This document shows positions 41,353 to 50,372 of a stretch of 64,000 nt of DNA, piece after piece. The notes under the pieces are model-generated. The model made no database searches. It was given only the letters and a program-made list of their open reading frames with translations, and was not told the DNA's origin. The position numbers and the translations under genes are program-made. The stretch covers positions 372,001 through 436,000 of the forward strand of contig JAXGYK010000001.1 of NCBI GenBank assembly GCA_040772305.1. Reading direction: 5' to 3'. This DNA comes from Mesolinea sp040772305 (lineage in GTDB: Bacteria; Chloroflexota; Anaerolineae; Anaerolineales; Anaerolineaceae). The number at the start of each line of letters is the position of its first letter. Position 1 is the first letter of the stretch.

Positions 41353-41698
41353 CAGGCTAGCGGACAGAGCTTATCAGCTCAAGCAAGTCTTGAGTCAGGG
41401 AGGAAAAGGCTTTTTCAAGCAATGCTTGATAGTTTTTTGGGCCTCGCGCTGTAGACTGGGAACAGTCAGGAACGGAGACAAGATGTTCGGGAGTGCATAC
41501 CAAGCTTATTACCAAGACAGCAGGAACACCTTTGTAAGCTCCGGGCAGCCAGGAGTGGTTCTGTGGAGCAGCAAGGTTCAGGACAAGGAACGCTGGCTTA
41601 GTGCGAAGCGGATCCTGCAGCTGCAGGAAAAAGAAAACCGTAGCAAATTAAAGAAAACTGCCCTAGAATCAGGAAGGGCAAGTCAAGGAGGAGGCAGG

Positions 41699-42604
41699 AT
41701 GTTTGACACACGCAAGGTAGGGCAGCGCATCGCAATGCTGCGCAAGGCAAAGGATATGACCCAAATGGAGCTGGCCGACAAAATGATGGTGAGCTACCAG
41801 GCGGTGAGTAATTGGGAGCGCGGTAACTCGATGCCGGACATCAGCAAACTTCCGGAGCTGGCTGAGATATTGGGTGTGAGCCTGGAAGAGCTGCTGGGTT
41901 CCAAACGCAAAACAGAAATTATTGAAAAAGTGGCGCGGGCAGAAGCCCCGCTGAGCCTGGAAGAAGTTGCCGAGGTAGCGCCGGTGCTGAAGCCTTCGCA
42001 GGTGGACGAGGCAGCCGAACGCAGTGGAGAAGCGGAAGTGGATCTCAAGACTCTGGAAGAGCTGGCACCTTATTTCAGCCAGGAAAAATTAGGGGACTGG
42101 GCTGAACACCTGCAGATCCAGGAGCTGAGTGAGCTGGTTGGCCTGGCTCCGTTTTTAACCAGCAAACAGCTAGGGAAGCTGATACGGAAGATGGAGAAGT
42201 CAGGCGGAGATTTGAACCAGGTGGTAGCCCTGGCCCCATTTTTAGACAGCGCCGATCTGGGCTGCCTGGTGAATGAGAAGTTGGATGGCGGAGCGGACTA
42301 TGGGCAGGTAATGGGACTGGCGCCCTTTATGGATAAGGAAGACCTGATCAAAGTGGCGGCACGAATGCAGGACGCGCAGGTGAGCGCCAGTCAGCTTGCC
42401 GGGTTGGCGCCCTTTTTGGGGAGCGAGACCCTATGCGAGCTGCTTAAGGATCTGGAGCCGAGTCAATTGCGGGAGCATGTGACGGCGCTGGCACCCTTTA
42501 TCGACAGCAAGGACTTAACGCCGATTGCCCGGGAGATAATGAAAACCGGAGATATGAGGACTTTTACCGCACTGCTGCCCTTTATTGATACGGACGCCCT
42601 CTAA
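41699..42604 (+). CDS. XRE-family regulator with C-terminal LAPF-type repeats
   Basis: 301 residues from the ATG at 41699, preceded by a strong GGAGGAGG. Residues about 5-65 are a Cro/CI helix-turn-helix (RIAMLRKAKDMTQMELAD, SYQAVSNWERG). The rest consists of about eight degenerate repeats of 25-32 residues, each centred on (V/L)AP(F/Y)(L/I/M/F) followed by an acidic helix, for example LAPFLDSADLGCL and LAPFIDSKDLTPI. Such helical repeats probably form a solenoid for protein or ligand binding. The frame is open upstream to 41390 and an alternative ATG at 41482 with GGAG would add 72 residues. Followed by a strong terminator. Confidence 0.85.
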   Translation: MFDTRKVGQRIAMLRKAKDMTQMELADKMMVSYQAVSNWERGNSMPDISKLPELAEILGVSLEELLGSKRKTEIIEKVARAEAPLSLEEVAEVAPVLKPSQVDEAAERSGEAEVDLKTLEELAPYFSQEKLGDWAEHLQIQELSELVGLAPFLTSKQLGKLIRKMEKSGGDLNQVVALAPFLDSADLGCLVNEKLDGGADYGQVMGLAPFMDKEDLIKVAARMQDAQVSASQLAGLAPFLGSETLCELLKDLEPSQLREHVTALAPFIDSKDLTPIAREIMKTGDMRTFTALLPFIDTDAL

Positions 42605-42622
42605 GGCTTTCGCAGAGATGAT

Positions 42623-42654
42623 AAGAGGCAGAGCATCGGCCTGCCTCTTTTTTG
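42623..42654. terminator. Rho-independent terminator
   Basis: Arms AAGAGGCAG (42623-42631) and CTGCCTCTT (42641-42649) followed by TTTT; it ends the XRE gene and lies just before the convergent GNAT gene. Confidence 0.88.
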
Positions 42655-42673
42655 TGTGCTATGTATGGAAGGC

Positions 42674-43216
42674 TTAGAGTATCAATTGCATGAGGTATTC
42701 ATCCGCATAGCTGCCATCAGCATACTTAATTGCCCTGTGCCGTGTGCCGTAAACCAGAAAGCCAAAACGCTGATAGAGAGCGAAGCCGCGCCAGTTGGTG
42801 CTAACTACTTCCAGTTGCACCTGTTCCATCCCGTGTTCCCTGGCCGCATCCAGGCCTGCCTGCATCAGGACGGTGCCCAAACCCTGCCCCCAGTATGCCT
42901 CGTAGATGACCATGCCCAAACCTGCACGATGAGCGAAGCGCCGGCGTGCGTTCATGGCTTTGATTTGCAGCTGCCCTGCCAACTGGTCTTCCACTTCTGC
43001 GATCAGGAAGATATGGAAGGGATCGTCCAGGGCTTTGGCAATAAAATCGGCTTCGGAATCCGGGGTATAAGGAAACTCGCCGGGCTCATAGCCTAAAAAG
43101 CGGGTTTCAGCGCTGGTGCGCTGCATAAGGGCTACCATTGCTGCGGCATCTTGCTCTCGAACAAGACGCACACAAGCCTGGCGACCATCCTTGGTCTTAA
43201 AGTTAATGGGATCCAT
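42674..43216 (-). CDS. GNAT-family N-acetyltransferase
   Basis: 180 residues. GNAT fold with the acetyl-CoA loop in MVIYEAYWGQGLGTVLMQAGL (motif A, Q-x-x-G-x-G/A type) and the late YQRFGFLVYGTRHRAIK (motif B). Similar to the broad RimJ/PhnO-like acetyltransferase group. The acceptor is unknown. Separated from the neighbouring peptidase genes by 63 bp on the same strand. Confidence 0.9.
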   Translation of the reverse strand: MDPINFKTKDGRQACVRLVREQDAAAMVALMQRTSAETRFLGYEPGEFPYTPDSEADFIAKALDDPFHIFLIAEVEDQLAGQLQIKAMNARRRFAHRAGLGMVIYEAYWGQGLGTVLMQAGLDAAREHGMEQVQLEVVSTNWRGFALYQRFGFLVYGTRHRAIKYADGSYADEYLMQLIL

Positions 43217-43279
43217 GCCTTCTCCTCAGAGAATTGCTTTAATATTCTGTTCGGGCCGCCTGTTGATGCAATTATAGGC

Positions 43280-44638
43280 TCATTTTTTACAGGAAGGGTC
43301 TGTCTCGCCAAGAGTCGCCAGGCCATCCAGAGCCACCCACCAACAGGGGTGCCAATGCAAAGCCTGCCTGAAGAAGTACTTGGCATTTACGTCATCGCCC
43401 AGCATTTGGCTGGCACGTGCTGCCCACACCCAGGTTTCAGGGATGGCAGGTTCAGCAGAGAGCGAAATAGTCTTCTTGGCCAATTCCAGCACATCGTAAT
43501 AGCGGCCCGTATAGAAATAAGCAAAGTATGGCCCGGTTTGGTACCAAAGGATGCGCCAGGGACGATCTTTGGGCTCCAGCTGTTCGTAGACTTTAAAGGC
43601 TTTGTCGTAGGAGGCTGCCGCGCCAGCATAATCCTGCAGTTCAACCAGGATCGATCCGCGGCTGTACCAGGCAAAGAAGAGTTCACGATCCTTGACAGTA
43701 TAGATACGCTTTTCGACCTGTTCCAGGGCATAGCGCAGGTTGTAATCCGCGTCTGCCTGCTCACCAAGGATCTGAATCACTTCATTCTCGCGATCCCAGG
43801 GATAAACCACCATGTAGATATCATCAAACTGAGCCCAGTACATGAGCATATCCTCATAGCTCATCTTAATCTTGCCCAAATACGTATCGGGGATCTCCAC
43901 TTCCTGCTTTTCATCATCGTAGGCATAAACCAGGCCGTAATGGCCCATCCAGCCTTCTTTTGCGTCCATGTAACCGCGCTCGATCACCACCGGGAAGCCG
44001 GCTGCCACAAATTTTTTGAGGATTTCCAGGTCGCCCCCATAGCGCACAATGGCTCCCAGATCTGTATGGGTAAGCACGTAATCGCGCATTTCATAGGGCA
44101 TAACATTACGGTCTTTTACATAGGGTTTGAGAGCCTTCTCGGTGTCATATTGGGTTACAGAGTGTCCCCAAAAGTTAAGGATCATGGCCAGGTTGGCAGG
44201 CCCGCAATTATTGAAACCCTGCTTTTGCAATTTGACGCCATCAATAAGCACGTTTTGCGGAAGCGGAGTAGGTGTGATGGTTGGCGTTGGGGTTAGGGTA
44301 AGCGTGGGCGTAGGCTCATCAGTTGGCAAGGGGGTTGGTGTGGGCGGTACCGGCGTGGAACTTGGCGCCATAGCCGTTAAGGTCAACTGTGCAGCAGCAT
44401 TGATGCCGTCTTGTTCAGTAGGACTAAAAACAATGTTTTCCGGAGGGCTGAAAAAGTTATGAACAGCAGCGCGTGCTTTGGCAACACGATAATAGAGGCG
44501 TGCGTTTACCGCCGGGATTTGATAAACCAGTACAGCTGAAACAATCAGCAAAACCAATATAGCCAGATAGGGCCAGGGTTTTTGCCAGGCTGTTTTACGA
44601 ACCAGCTTTTTGCGAACAAAACGTGTGTAGTTTGACAT
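43280..44638 (-). CDS. Membrane-anchored C39-like cysteine peptidase with TPR tail (copy 3 of 3)
   Basis: 452 residues: basic N-terminus, one membrane segment (about 24-41), a Thr/Pro linker (92-127), a papain-like C39-type domain (about 130-270) with Gln140, Cys145 in NNCGPAN, His233 in GWMGHYGL and Asp251 in IPDTYLG, and a C-terminal helical region with TPR-like pairs (ILVELQDYAGAAASYDKAF, AKYFFRQALHWHP). The catalytic domain should face outside the membrane. C39 peptidases usually cut double-Gly leaders of peptides exported by ABC transporters, but those act in the cytoplasm; the substrate here is unknown. A TATAAT box lies 11 nt upstream of the ATG, so it may also have its own promoter. 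Confidence 0.85.
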   Translation of the reverse strand: MSNYTRFVRKKLVRKTAWQKPWPYLAILVLLIVSAVLVYQIPAVNARLYYRVAKARAAVHNFFSPPENIVFSPTEQDGINAAAQLTLTAMAPSSTPVPPTPTPLPTDEPTPTLTLTPTPTITPTPLPQNVLIDGVKLQKQGFNNCGPANLAMILNFWGHSVTQYDTEKALKPYVKDRNVMPYEMRDYVLTHTDLGAIVRYGGDLEILKKFVAAGFPVVIERGYMDAKEGWMGHYGLVYAYDDEKQEVEIPDTYLGKIKMSYEDMLMYWAQFDDIYMVVYPWDRENEVIQILGEQADADYNLRYALEQVEKRIYTVKDRELFFAWYSRGSILVELQDYAGAAASYDKAFKVYEQLEPKDRPWRILWYQTGPYFAYFYTGRYYDVLELAKKTISLSAEPAIPETWVWAARASQMLGDDVNAKYFFRQALHWHPCWWVALDGLATLGETDPSCKK

Positions 44639-44688
44639 AAGCGCGGGGCATTATAACATCAGCAGTAATTTGCCCAAACTCCTGCCTC

Positions 44689-46044
44689 TTAGTGTACCGC
44701 GGATCGCAATTCGAGTGCTTTTGGCCAATCCGGCCACCAATCGAGCGCTTTTTGCAGGTTGAAACGGGCAGCGTCAAGGTCTTGCATGGCGAGAGCAGCA
44801 CGAGCGGCCCAATACCAGGTTTCGGGAAGCGAGTCGACATAGCTGTCATCGAGGGTCTGGCGGGCGAGGGTGCGCAGGTCCGCATAGCGGCCCATTGCAT
44901 AGTAGGACTCGTAGGGGCCAAACTGGTACCAGAGCATACGCCAGGGACGCTGCGCAGGCTGGAGCTGGGCATAAAGCGCCCAGGCGGAATCGTAGGTTTG
45001 GGCAGCGGCAGGGTAATCCTCTTGCAGGGTGTAGATAGTGCCTAAAGCGAAAGTTTCGAAGAAGGCATCCAAACCGGTACTGGAGGAGGCTTGGGCAGCG
45101 TAAAAACGGGCAGCGTTCTCGAGATTGACGACAAGGTCAGCATCGGGGCCTAAGAGAGCCAGGGCTTCGGCTTCACGCTCCGGTGGGTAGGCAAGGAGGT
45201 AGATGCCGGCAAACTGGTCCCAATCGCGCTGGAATTCGGCATAGTCGAGATGGATGTTGCCCAGGAGCGAATCCGGGACGCGCACGAACTGACCAGGGTT
45301 ATCGTAGGCAGTGACAAGACTGTAATGACCCATCCAGCCATCCTTAGGACTGGTGTGACCGCGCTCGATAAGCACCGGAAAGCCAGCGGCAACGAGCTGC
45401 TGGACGGTTTCCATTCGTCCGCCATAGCGAATGACGGCCCTGAGACCAGTATGTTCTTCGAGATAAGTGAGCATCTCATCCAGACCGACATTACGGTCTT
45501 CGTCCAGGGATTTGAGCACCGGAGCAGTGTCTTTTTGGGTGGTGGGGTAGCCCCAGAAGGAAAGCAGCATGGCCAGGTTGACGGGGCCGCAATTGTTGAA
45601 CTGCTGATACTCCAGGACAATGCCATCAATGAAGGCTTGGTCGGGTACGGGAGGTAAAGGAGGCGCGGGGCTGGCCTGCAGGGAAGGGATGGAGGTAGGA
45701 GAGGGCAACGCTTGCTGGGCAGGTGACTGGGGGGTCGAAGTTTGTTCTGGAACAGGTTGGGGTGAGGCAATGGGGAGGAGGGCTTGCATGGTAGCCGCGG
45801 CGGCGGTTTGCACAAGATCCTGTTGCTGGGGGATGAAAGCATTTTGGGCGGGAGGGTTAATCCAGCGCTGGATGCGGACAATCAGGGGGCTGAGGAGGGT
45901 GGTGCGTAAGGGCGTAACCTGTAAGAGAACGAAGAACAGAATGGTGATGAACAAGAGCAGGCCCAAATAGACCCAGGGGCGTTGCCAGAGGCTGCGCTTT
46001 TTTAAGCTGGTATGCAAACTTGAGGTTTTGCTCTTTTTGGGCAT
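44689..46044 (-). CDS. Membrane-anchored C39-like cysteine peptidase with TPR tail (copy 2 of 3)
   Basis: 451 residues with the same layout: basic start, membrane segment (about 25-43), Pro/Ser/Gln-rich linker (90-132), C39-like domain with Cys152 in NNCGPVN, His240 in GWMGHYSL and Asp258 in VPDSLLG, then TPR-like helices ending in FNLQKALDWWPDWPKALE. The linker composition differs from copies 1 and 3 while the catalytic core is well kept, so the domain is under selection. It follows copy 1 by 33 bp and precedes copy 3 by 50 bp. Confidence 0.85.
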   Translation of the reverse strand: MPKKSKTSSLHTSLKKRSLWQRPWVYLGLLLFITILFFVLLQVTPLRTTLLSPLIVRIQRWINPPAQNAFIPQQQDLVQTAAAATMQALLPIASPQPVPEQTSTPQSPAQQALPSPTSIPSLQASPAPPLPPVPDQAFIDGIVLEYQQFNNCGPVNLAMLLSFWGYPTTQKDTAPVLKSLDEDRNVGLDEMLTYLEEHTGLRAVIRYGGRMETVQQLVAAGFPVLIERGHTSPKDGWMGHYSLVTAYDNPGQFVRVPDSLLGNIHLDYAEFQRDWDQFAGIYLLAYPPEREAEALALLGPDADLVVNLENAARFYAAQASSSTGLDAFFETFALGTIYTLQEDYPAAAQTYDSAWALYAQLQPAQRPWRMLWYQFGPYESYYAMGRYADLRTLARQTLDDSYVDSLPETWYWAARAALAMQDLDAARFNLQKALDWWPDWPKALELRSAVH

Positions 46045-46077
46045 AGGAATAAGACTCTGGAAGTGGAAACGGAGCTT

Positions 46078-47379
46078 CTAAGGTGCTTCGCCAAGCTTTT
46101 CAAGCTCCGCAACTGCGAGGGGCCAGTTAGGGTGCCAGGTGAGGGCGCGTTTGAAGTTGAAGGCCGCGGTCTTTTCCTGGCCCAGAGCTACCTGGGCGCG
46201 GCCCATCCAAAGATAGCTTTCGGGGAGGCCTTTATTCGGGGTGGCGTCGATGGTGGCGGTTGCGAGGTTGACCACATCCTGATAGCGGCCGGTGTGATAA
46301 TAGGCCATGTAGGGGTATTCCTGGTACCAGATGAGGCGCCAGGGACGGTCTTCTTCGTAGAGGTCGCGGTAGAGAGCGAAGGCTCGGTCAAAGGCCTGAG
46401 CGGCTTGGGGGTAGTTACCCTGAAGGGTGAGGATGACGCCCTGATTGAAGACCGCGAAATACTGTTCGCGACCGGTTTCGGATTCTGCCCTTTGAACAGA
46501 AAGCTCAAGCGCATTTTCGAGGCTTGCAAGCCGGTCGGACTGCTCGCCGAGTAAGCTAAACACCTCAGCCTCTCGTTCCGGAGGAAAGACAACAATGAAG
46601 GTATTGAAAAATTGCGCCCAATACAGTTCCAAGTCAGCATAGGAAAAATCGATAACACCGCTGAAAGAGTCAGGGATGTGGACGGTTTGACTGGCATCGT
46701 CATACCCGTTAATTACGCCGAAATGGCCCATCCAGCCATCACTGGGGATGTAGTAGCCCCGTTCTACCAGGACAGGAATACCAGCCGCCACAAAACGTTT
46801 GACCAGGTCCAAATCACCGGCATAACGTAGAACAGCACGGTAGGGGGTATGGGACTGAACATAGCTTACCAGTTCTTCTGGAGTGACCGCAAGATCCTCA
46901 AGCCGCGGTTTGATAATCTTTTGGATGTCCGATTGATTCCCTTCCCAGCCCCAAAAACTGAGGTTCATCGATAGTGTAGCCGGGCCGCAATTGTTGAAGG
47001 CCTGGGGCTGCAAAAGGATATTGTCCAAGTTAACAGCAGGGGGCAGCGGAACTGGGGTCGGACTTGCTGTAACAGATACAGAAACGGTTACCGGCTGCAA
47101 AGTAGCGGTTGCTTCAGGCAAATCAGTAGGTTCCTGTGTGTTAACAGGTTGCGTAGTGCTTGCCTCACCTATTGGGTCAAAAACATTTGCAGAGGGGGGA
47201 TTGAAATAGTAAAAAACTTTTGAGCGCAATACCGCAAGATGATATACCGCACGCTCATGAATGCCAGGGATATTGTATAGGATAACCCCAAGAAGCAGCA
47301 AAAATGCCAGTAAGCCAAGATAGACCCAGGGCTTATGCCAGCGCGAGCTTGGTTTTGATGGTTTGATTTCAGGTTTCAT
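46078..47379 (-). CDS. Membrane-anchored C39-like cysteine peptidase with TPR tail (copy 1 of 3)
   Basis: 433 residues: membrane segment (about 18-36), Thr/Pro/Val-rich linker (75-113), C39-like domain with Gln126, Cys131 in NNCGPAT, His219 in GWMGHFGV and Asp237 in IPDSFSG, and TPR-like helices (VILTLQGNYPQAAQAFDRAF, FKRALTWHPNWPLAVAELE). It is first in transcription order; TATAAT ends 8 nt before its ATG, a leaderless arrangement. The stepwise similarity of the three copies indicates two rounds of tandem duplication and then divergence, mostly in linkers. Function unknown. Confidence 0.86.
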   Translation of the reverse strand: MKPEIKPSKPSSRWHKPWVYLGLLAFLLLLGVILYNIPGIHERAVYHLAVLRSKVFYYFNPPSANVFDPIGEASTTQPVNTQEPTDLPEATATLQPVTVSVSVTASPTPVPLPPAVNLDNILLQPQAFNNCGPATLSMNLSFWGWEGNQSDIQKIIKPRLEDLAVTPEELVSYVQSHTPYRAVLRYAGDLDLVKRFVAAGIPVLVERGYYIPSDGWMGHFGVINGYDDASQTVHIPDSFSGVIDFSYADLELYWAQFFNTFIVVFPPEREAEVFSLLGEQSDRLASLENALELSVQRAESETGREQYFAVFNQGVILTLQGNYPQAAQAFDRAFALYRDLYEEDRPWRLIWYQEYPYMAYYHTGRYQDVVNLATATIDATPNKGLPESYLWMGRAQVALGQEKTAAFNFKRALTWHPNWPLAVAELEKLGEAP

Positions 47380-47387
47380 GCAGGGAG

Positions 47388-47393
47388 ATTATA
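47388..47393 (-). promoter_or_regulatory. -10 box TATAAT, leaderless arrangement
   Basis: On the minus strand TATAAT ends 8 nt before the ATG at 47379, promoter of the three-gene peptidase cluster. Confidence 0.6.
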
Positions 47394-47551
47394 ACCTTGA
47401 ACCGGTCAGGTTCGCTTAAGGACTATTTGGATTGGAAAGAGAGTTTTATCGTTGAAAGCATTCAATTGGGGTTAACAGGTAAAATAGGCTCTGAAATTAA
47501 ACTTGCCTGCTTTTTCTGCTCTTGTTTATGCAGTAAAAACGGAGGAGCCCC

Positions 47552-48835
47552 GTGAAAGACCTGTCTGTGCAAGGCGGTATGCACCGCCTAAAACAACGCT
47601 TTCTTTTTTTAATCGCATTATCGTTTATTCTAGCTGGTTTTATCATCAGTTCTCCGATGGAAGTACTGCAGGGTTTCCTGTGCATCAATCGCCATCCTTC
47701 GCTATTGCTTTCGGACTACCTTGCCATTGGCGGGATTGGAGCAACCCTGCTCAACAGTGCAGTGATTATCTTGCTGGAGCTGAGCTTAATCCATTTTACG
47801 GAAACCAAAATCACAGGCGCACTTTTGGCAGCGGTTTTTACAACAGCAGGTTTTGCTTTTTTTGGGACTAATGTTTTTAATGCGCTGCCTATCATTGCAG
47901 GAACATTCATCTACGCCCATTTAGAGAAACTGCCATTCAATAGTTTTTTTCTCCCAGCCTTTTTTGGAACCTCTTTGGGGCCTCTTGTAAGCCTAGTGGC
48001 TTTTGGTTTAGATCTTAGTCCGACTTTGGCATTTCCGCTTTCGATGTTTATTGGCCTGCTTTTAGGGCTGATCATCCCACCGCTTTCAAGTGCTCTTTTA
48101 CGATTCCATCAAGGCTACAATCTTTACAATATGGGTTTTACTTCCGGAATCATTGGTATGTCAGCTGTAGCCATATTGCGGATGGTGAATGTAGCGGTAG
48201 TTCCAGTTGCAATCCTCGATACCCAACACAACACCCAGCTAACCTGGCTGACTACTGTATTGTTTTTGGGGTTGTTCTTTCTGGGCCTAAGCATGAACCG
48301 TTGGAAACTGAAAGGACTAAGTGAAATTTGGAAACAAAGTGGCCGGCTAATTTCTGACTTTGTTGTGCAAGCCGGCTCTGGACCTGCTCTCATCAACATG
48401 AGCCTGATGGGGCTCATTAGTCTAGCCTATGTAAAACTAATGCGTGCGCCAGTAAACGGCCCTGTAATTGGGGCATTGTTCACGGTTTGCGGGTTTTCAG
48501 CCTTTGGAAAGCATCCTTTCAATTGTCTGCCGGTGCTGATTGGTTCCTATCTGGCAACTTTCTTTCATCTGGATGAAAGCAACTCTACCAGCGCCATGCT
48601 TACAGCACTTTTCGGCACAACTTTGTCGCCAGTTTCCGGTCACTTCGGTCCCATTGCAGGTCTATTCGCAGGCTACCTGCATACTGCACTGGTATCAAAT
48701 GTATTGCACTTGCATGGCGGCATAAACTTATACAACAATGGATTCTCAGGCGGCTTTGTGGCTGCATTCCTGGTTCCTATACTTGAGAAAGCAAAGCATT
48801 TCTTTCAAAGGAAAAAACACAATGAACGAATATAA
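47552..48835 (+). CDS. DUF1576 multi-pass membrane protein
   Basis: 427 residues, starting GTG with GGAGGA upstream. About 11-12 membrane segments in two similar halves: YNLYNMGFTSGIIGMSAVAIL in the first and INLYNNGFSGGFVAAFLVPIL in the second, and TTAGFAFFGTNVFNALPIIAG against TVCGFSAFGKHPFNCLPVLIG. This internal duplication is a feature of the DUF1576 family and resembles transporter architecture. No substrate is known. It overlaps the next gene by 14 bp. Confidence 0.87.
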   Translation: MKDLSVQGGMHRLKQRFLFLIALSFILAGFIISSPMEVLQGFLCINRHPSLLLSDYLAIGGIGATLLNSAVIILLELSLIHFTETKITGALLAAVFTTAGFAFFGTNVFNALPIIAGTFIYAHLEKLPFNSFFLPAFFGTSLGPLVSLVAFGLDLSPTLAFPLSMFIGLLLGLIIPPLSSALLRFHQGYNLYNMGFTSGIIGMSAVAILRMVNVAVVPVAILDTQHNTQLTWLTTVLFLGLFFLGLSMNRWKLKGLSEIWKQSGRLISDFVVQAGSGPALINMSLMGLISLAYVKLMRAPVNGPVIGALFTVCGFSAFGKHPFNCLPVLIGSYLATFFHLDESNSTSAMLTALFGTTLSPVSGHFGPIAGLFAGYLHTALVSNVLHLHGGINLYNNGFSGGFVAAFLVPILEKAKHFFQRKKHNERI

Positions 48836-49178
48836 TATGGACCGAACCAGTAACATTGCACGAAGTTTATGCCGCTACTATCTGCAAAAAGGCTGCCAAA
48901 ACTTCACTATTTCCTTCCGATTGCTTGGAACAGATTGTTTTATCGAGGTAGCAGGAAATGTGGCGCTGGAAACCAGCGAATACGAAACGATATATGCGAA
49001 CCTTTCCAAGCCAGTAGCTCCTGAACTAGCCCATTATTACGATGAACTGCTTGCCAGCGGAGGCGATGATGAAGACTTCTCGTTAATGGGTTATCTGGTA
49101 GACGTATGCAACATAGAATATAAAGAAGGCAAGCTTAGCTTAGGTATCCGTCATTCCTACCAAAGCAAAATCAAATAA
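48822..49178 (+). CDS. Conserved hypothetical small acidic protein
   Basis: 118 residues from the ATG at 48822 (AAGGAAA upstream), overlapping the end of the DUF1576 gene, so translationally coupled to it. The sequence (RSLCRYYLQKGCQNFTISFR, DDEDFSLMGYLVDVCNIEYK) shows no known family to me. Coupling suggests a soluble partner or regulator of the membrane protein. The longer frame to 48738 lies within DUF1576 in another phase and is rejected. Confidence 0.7.
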   Translation: MNEYNMDRTSNIARSLCRYYLQKGCQNFTISFRLLGTDCFIEVAGNVALETSEYETIYANLSKPVAPELAHYYDELLASGGDDEDFSLMGYLVDVCNIEYKEGKLSLGIRHSYQSKIK

Positions 49179-49346
49179 GTATAAATATTATTAGTACATT
49201 CGCGTGCCTCTATCCCCCCTGGGGGGTTAGGAGTCGTCAGGCAAAGCTTGTTGAGGTGTCGTATTAAGATCATTGATTCGCAATCGCTCATTTACTTGCG
49301 AATGAACCTGATAAAATTGGTGAATTCTCTGCGTAGGTGACTATAT

Positions 49347-50291
49347 ATGGCAAACATACTTCACAGCCTTGAACTCGTTTTACCTCTGTTTTTCATCATT
49401 TTCTTGGGTTTTGTCCTCAAGCAAAAAAAATACCTGCCAGAGTCTTTTGCCGATGACAGTTCACGGCTCCTGTTTTATATTGTGCTGCCACTTCTCTTTG
49501 TGGAAAACATGTGGACTGCCGATCTTTCGCAACCTTTTCCAAGCTCAATTGCAATTGTACTTACCTGTGGTATGACGCTGGTTATCTTAATTGCCTGGCT
49601 TGTTTCCAAGCTTTTGGGCTTGGACGCCATTAGCACACCCTCGTTCATTAGCGGTTCTTTTCGAAGCAACATTGTATATGTCGGTTTCGCGCTCCTGCGC
49701 AGAATCCTTCCGGAGCTACCAGCTGAAACCTCGATTGCCTATCTGATAGCCTTGGTGCTTTTAAATGTGGGGCTATCCGTGGTTTATTCAGGGAACACAA
49801 AAGGACTTCGACTCTTGCAGAAGATTGGGACTATCTTGAAGGGTGTAGTAACAAACCCGCTGAACATTGGCCTGACCATAGGCTTTCTCTTGAATAAAGC
49901 CGGTATACCAGAACCAAAAGTGGTTTCAAGTACACTTTCGCTCCTTTCAGCAATGGCTTCGCCTCTGGCCCTCTTATCCATTGGGGTAGCCATTAACCCA
50001 AAGATGCAAAAACGCAATATCTCTTTAGCCCTTTCGGCATCGCTGATAAAGTTGGTTGTGTCGCCACTGATAGGCTTGGGACTGGGGATTTTGCTAAAAA
50101 TTCCGGCGAGCAGCTTGGTCTTGGTTTATATGGTTTTTGGAACACCCACAGCACTAAACACCTTTTCACTGGACCGCGGAATGGGCGGTAATTCAGAGCT
50201 TGTAGCAGCCATTATTCTGTTTACTACAACACTTTCCTTGATAAGTATTTCTGCTTTTGTCTCCGTTTTTATACAATTAGGCTATATTTAA
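49347..50291 (+). CDS. AEC-family transporter (auxin efflux carrier-like permease)
   Basis: 314 residues with ten predicted membrane segments. Family features: LVLPLFFIIFLGFVLKQKKYL at the start, a central hydrophilic break and the second half NPLNIGLTIGFLLNKAGI through TPTALNTFSLDRGMGG. AEC proteins export or import organic acids such as malate or malonate; substrate here unknown. It shares a terminator with the convergent dnaK. Confidence 0.9.
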   Translation: MANILHSLELVLPLFFIIFLGFVLKQKKYLPESFADDSSRLLFYIVLPLLFVENMWTADLSQPFPSSIAIVLTCGMTLVILIAWLVSKLLGLDAISTPSFISGSFRSNIVYVGFALLRRILPELPAETSIAYLIALVLLNVGLSVVYSGNTKGLRLLQKIGTILKGVVTNPLNIGLTIGFLLNKAGIPEPKVVSSTLSLLSAMASPLALLSIGVAINPKMQKRNISLALSASLIKLVVSPLIGLGLGILLKIPASSLVLVYMVFGTPTALNTFSLDRGMGGNSELVAAIILFTTTLSLISISAFVSVFIQLGYI

Positions 50292-50324
50292 AAGGAAAAT
50301 CCGGCAGGCACTGCCCATAAAAAG

Positions 50325-50351
50325 AAGCCGCCCAATCAATGAGGGCGGCTT
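50325..50351. terminator. Bidirectional terminator between AEC gene and dnaK
   Basis: Arms AAGCCGCCC and GGGCGGCTT with a nine-base loop. On the minus strand the stem is followed by CTTTTTATG; on the plus strand by GTATTTCT. Confidence 0.85.
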
Positions 50352-50372
50352 GTATTTCTGGTCGGTAAAAGT

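Noticed and set aside
43151..44296. 381-codon plus-strand frame
   Set aside because: Long but entirely antisense to the C39-type peptidase gene, whose catalytic motifs and linker are unmistakable.
49214..49226. CCCCCC-T-GGGGGG palindrome
   Set aside because: A one-base loop cannot form a stable hairpin, and there is no T run; I saw no function for it.
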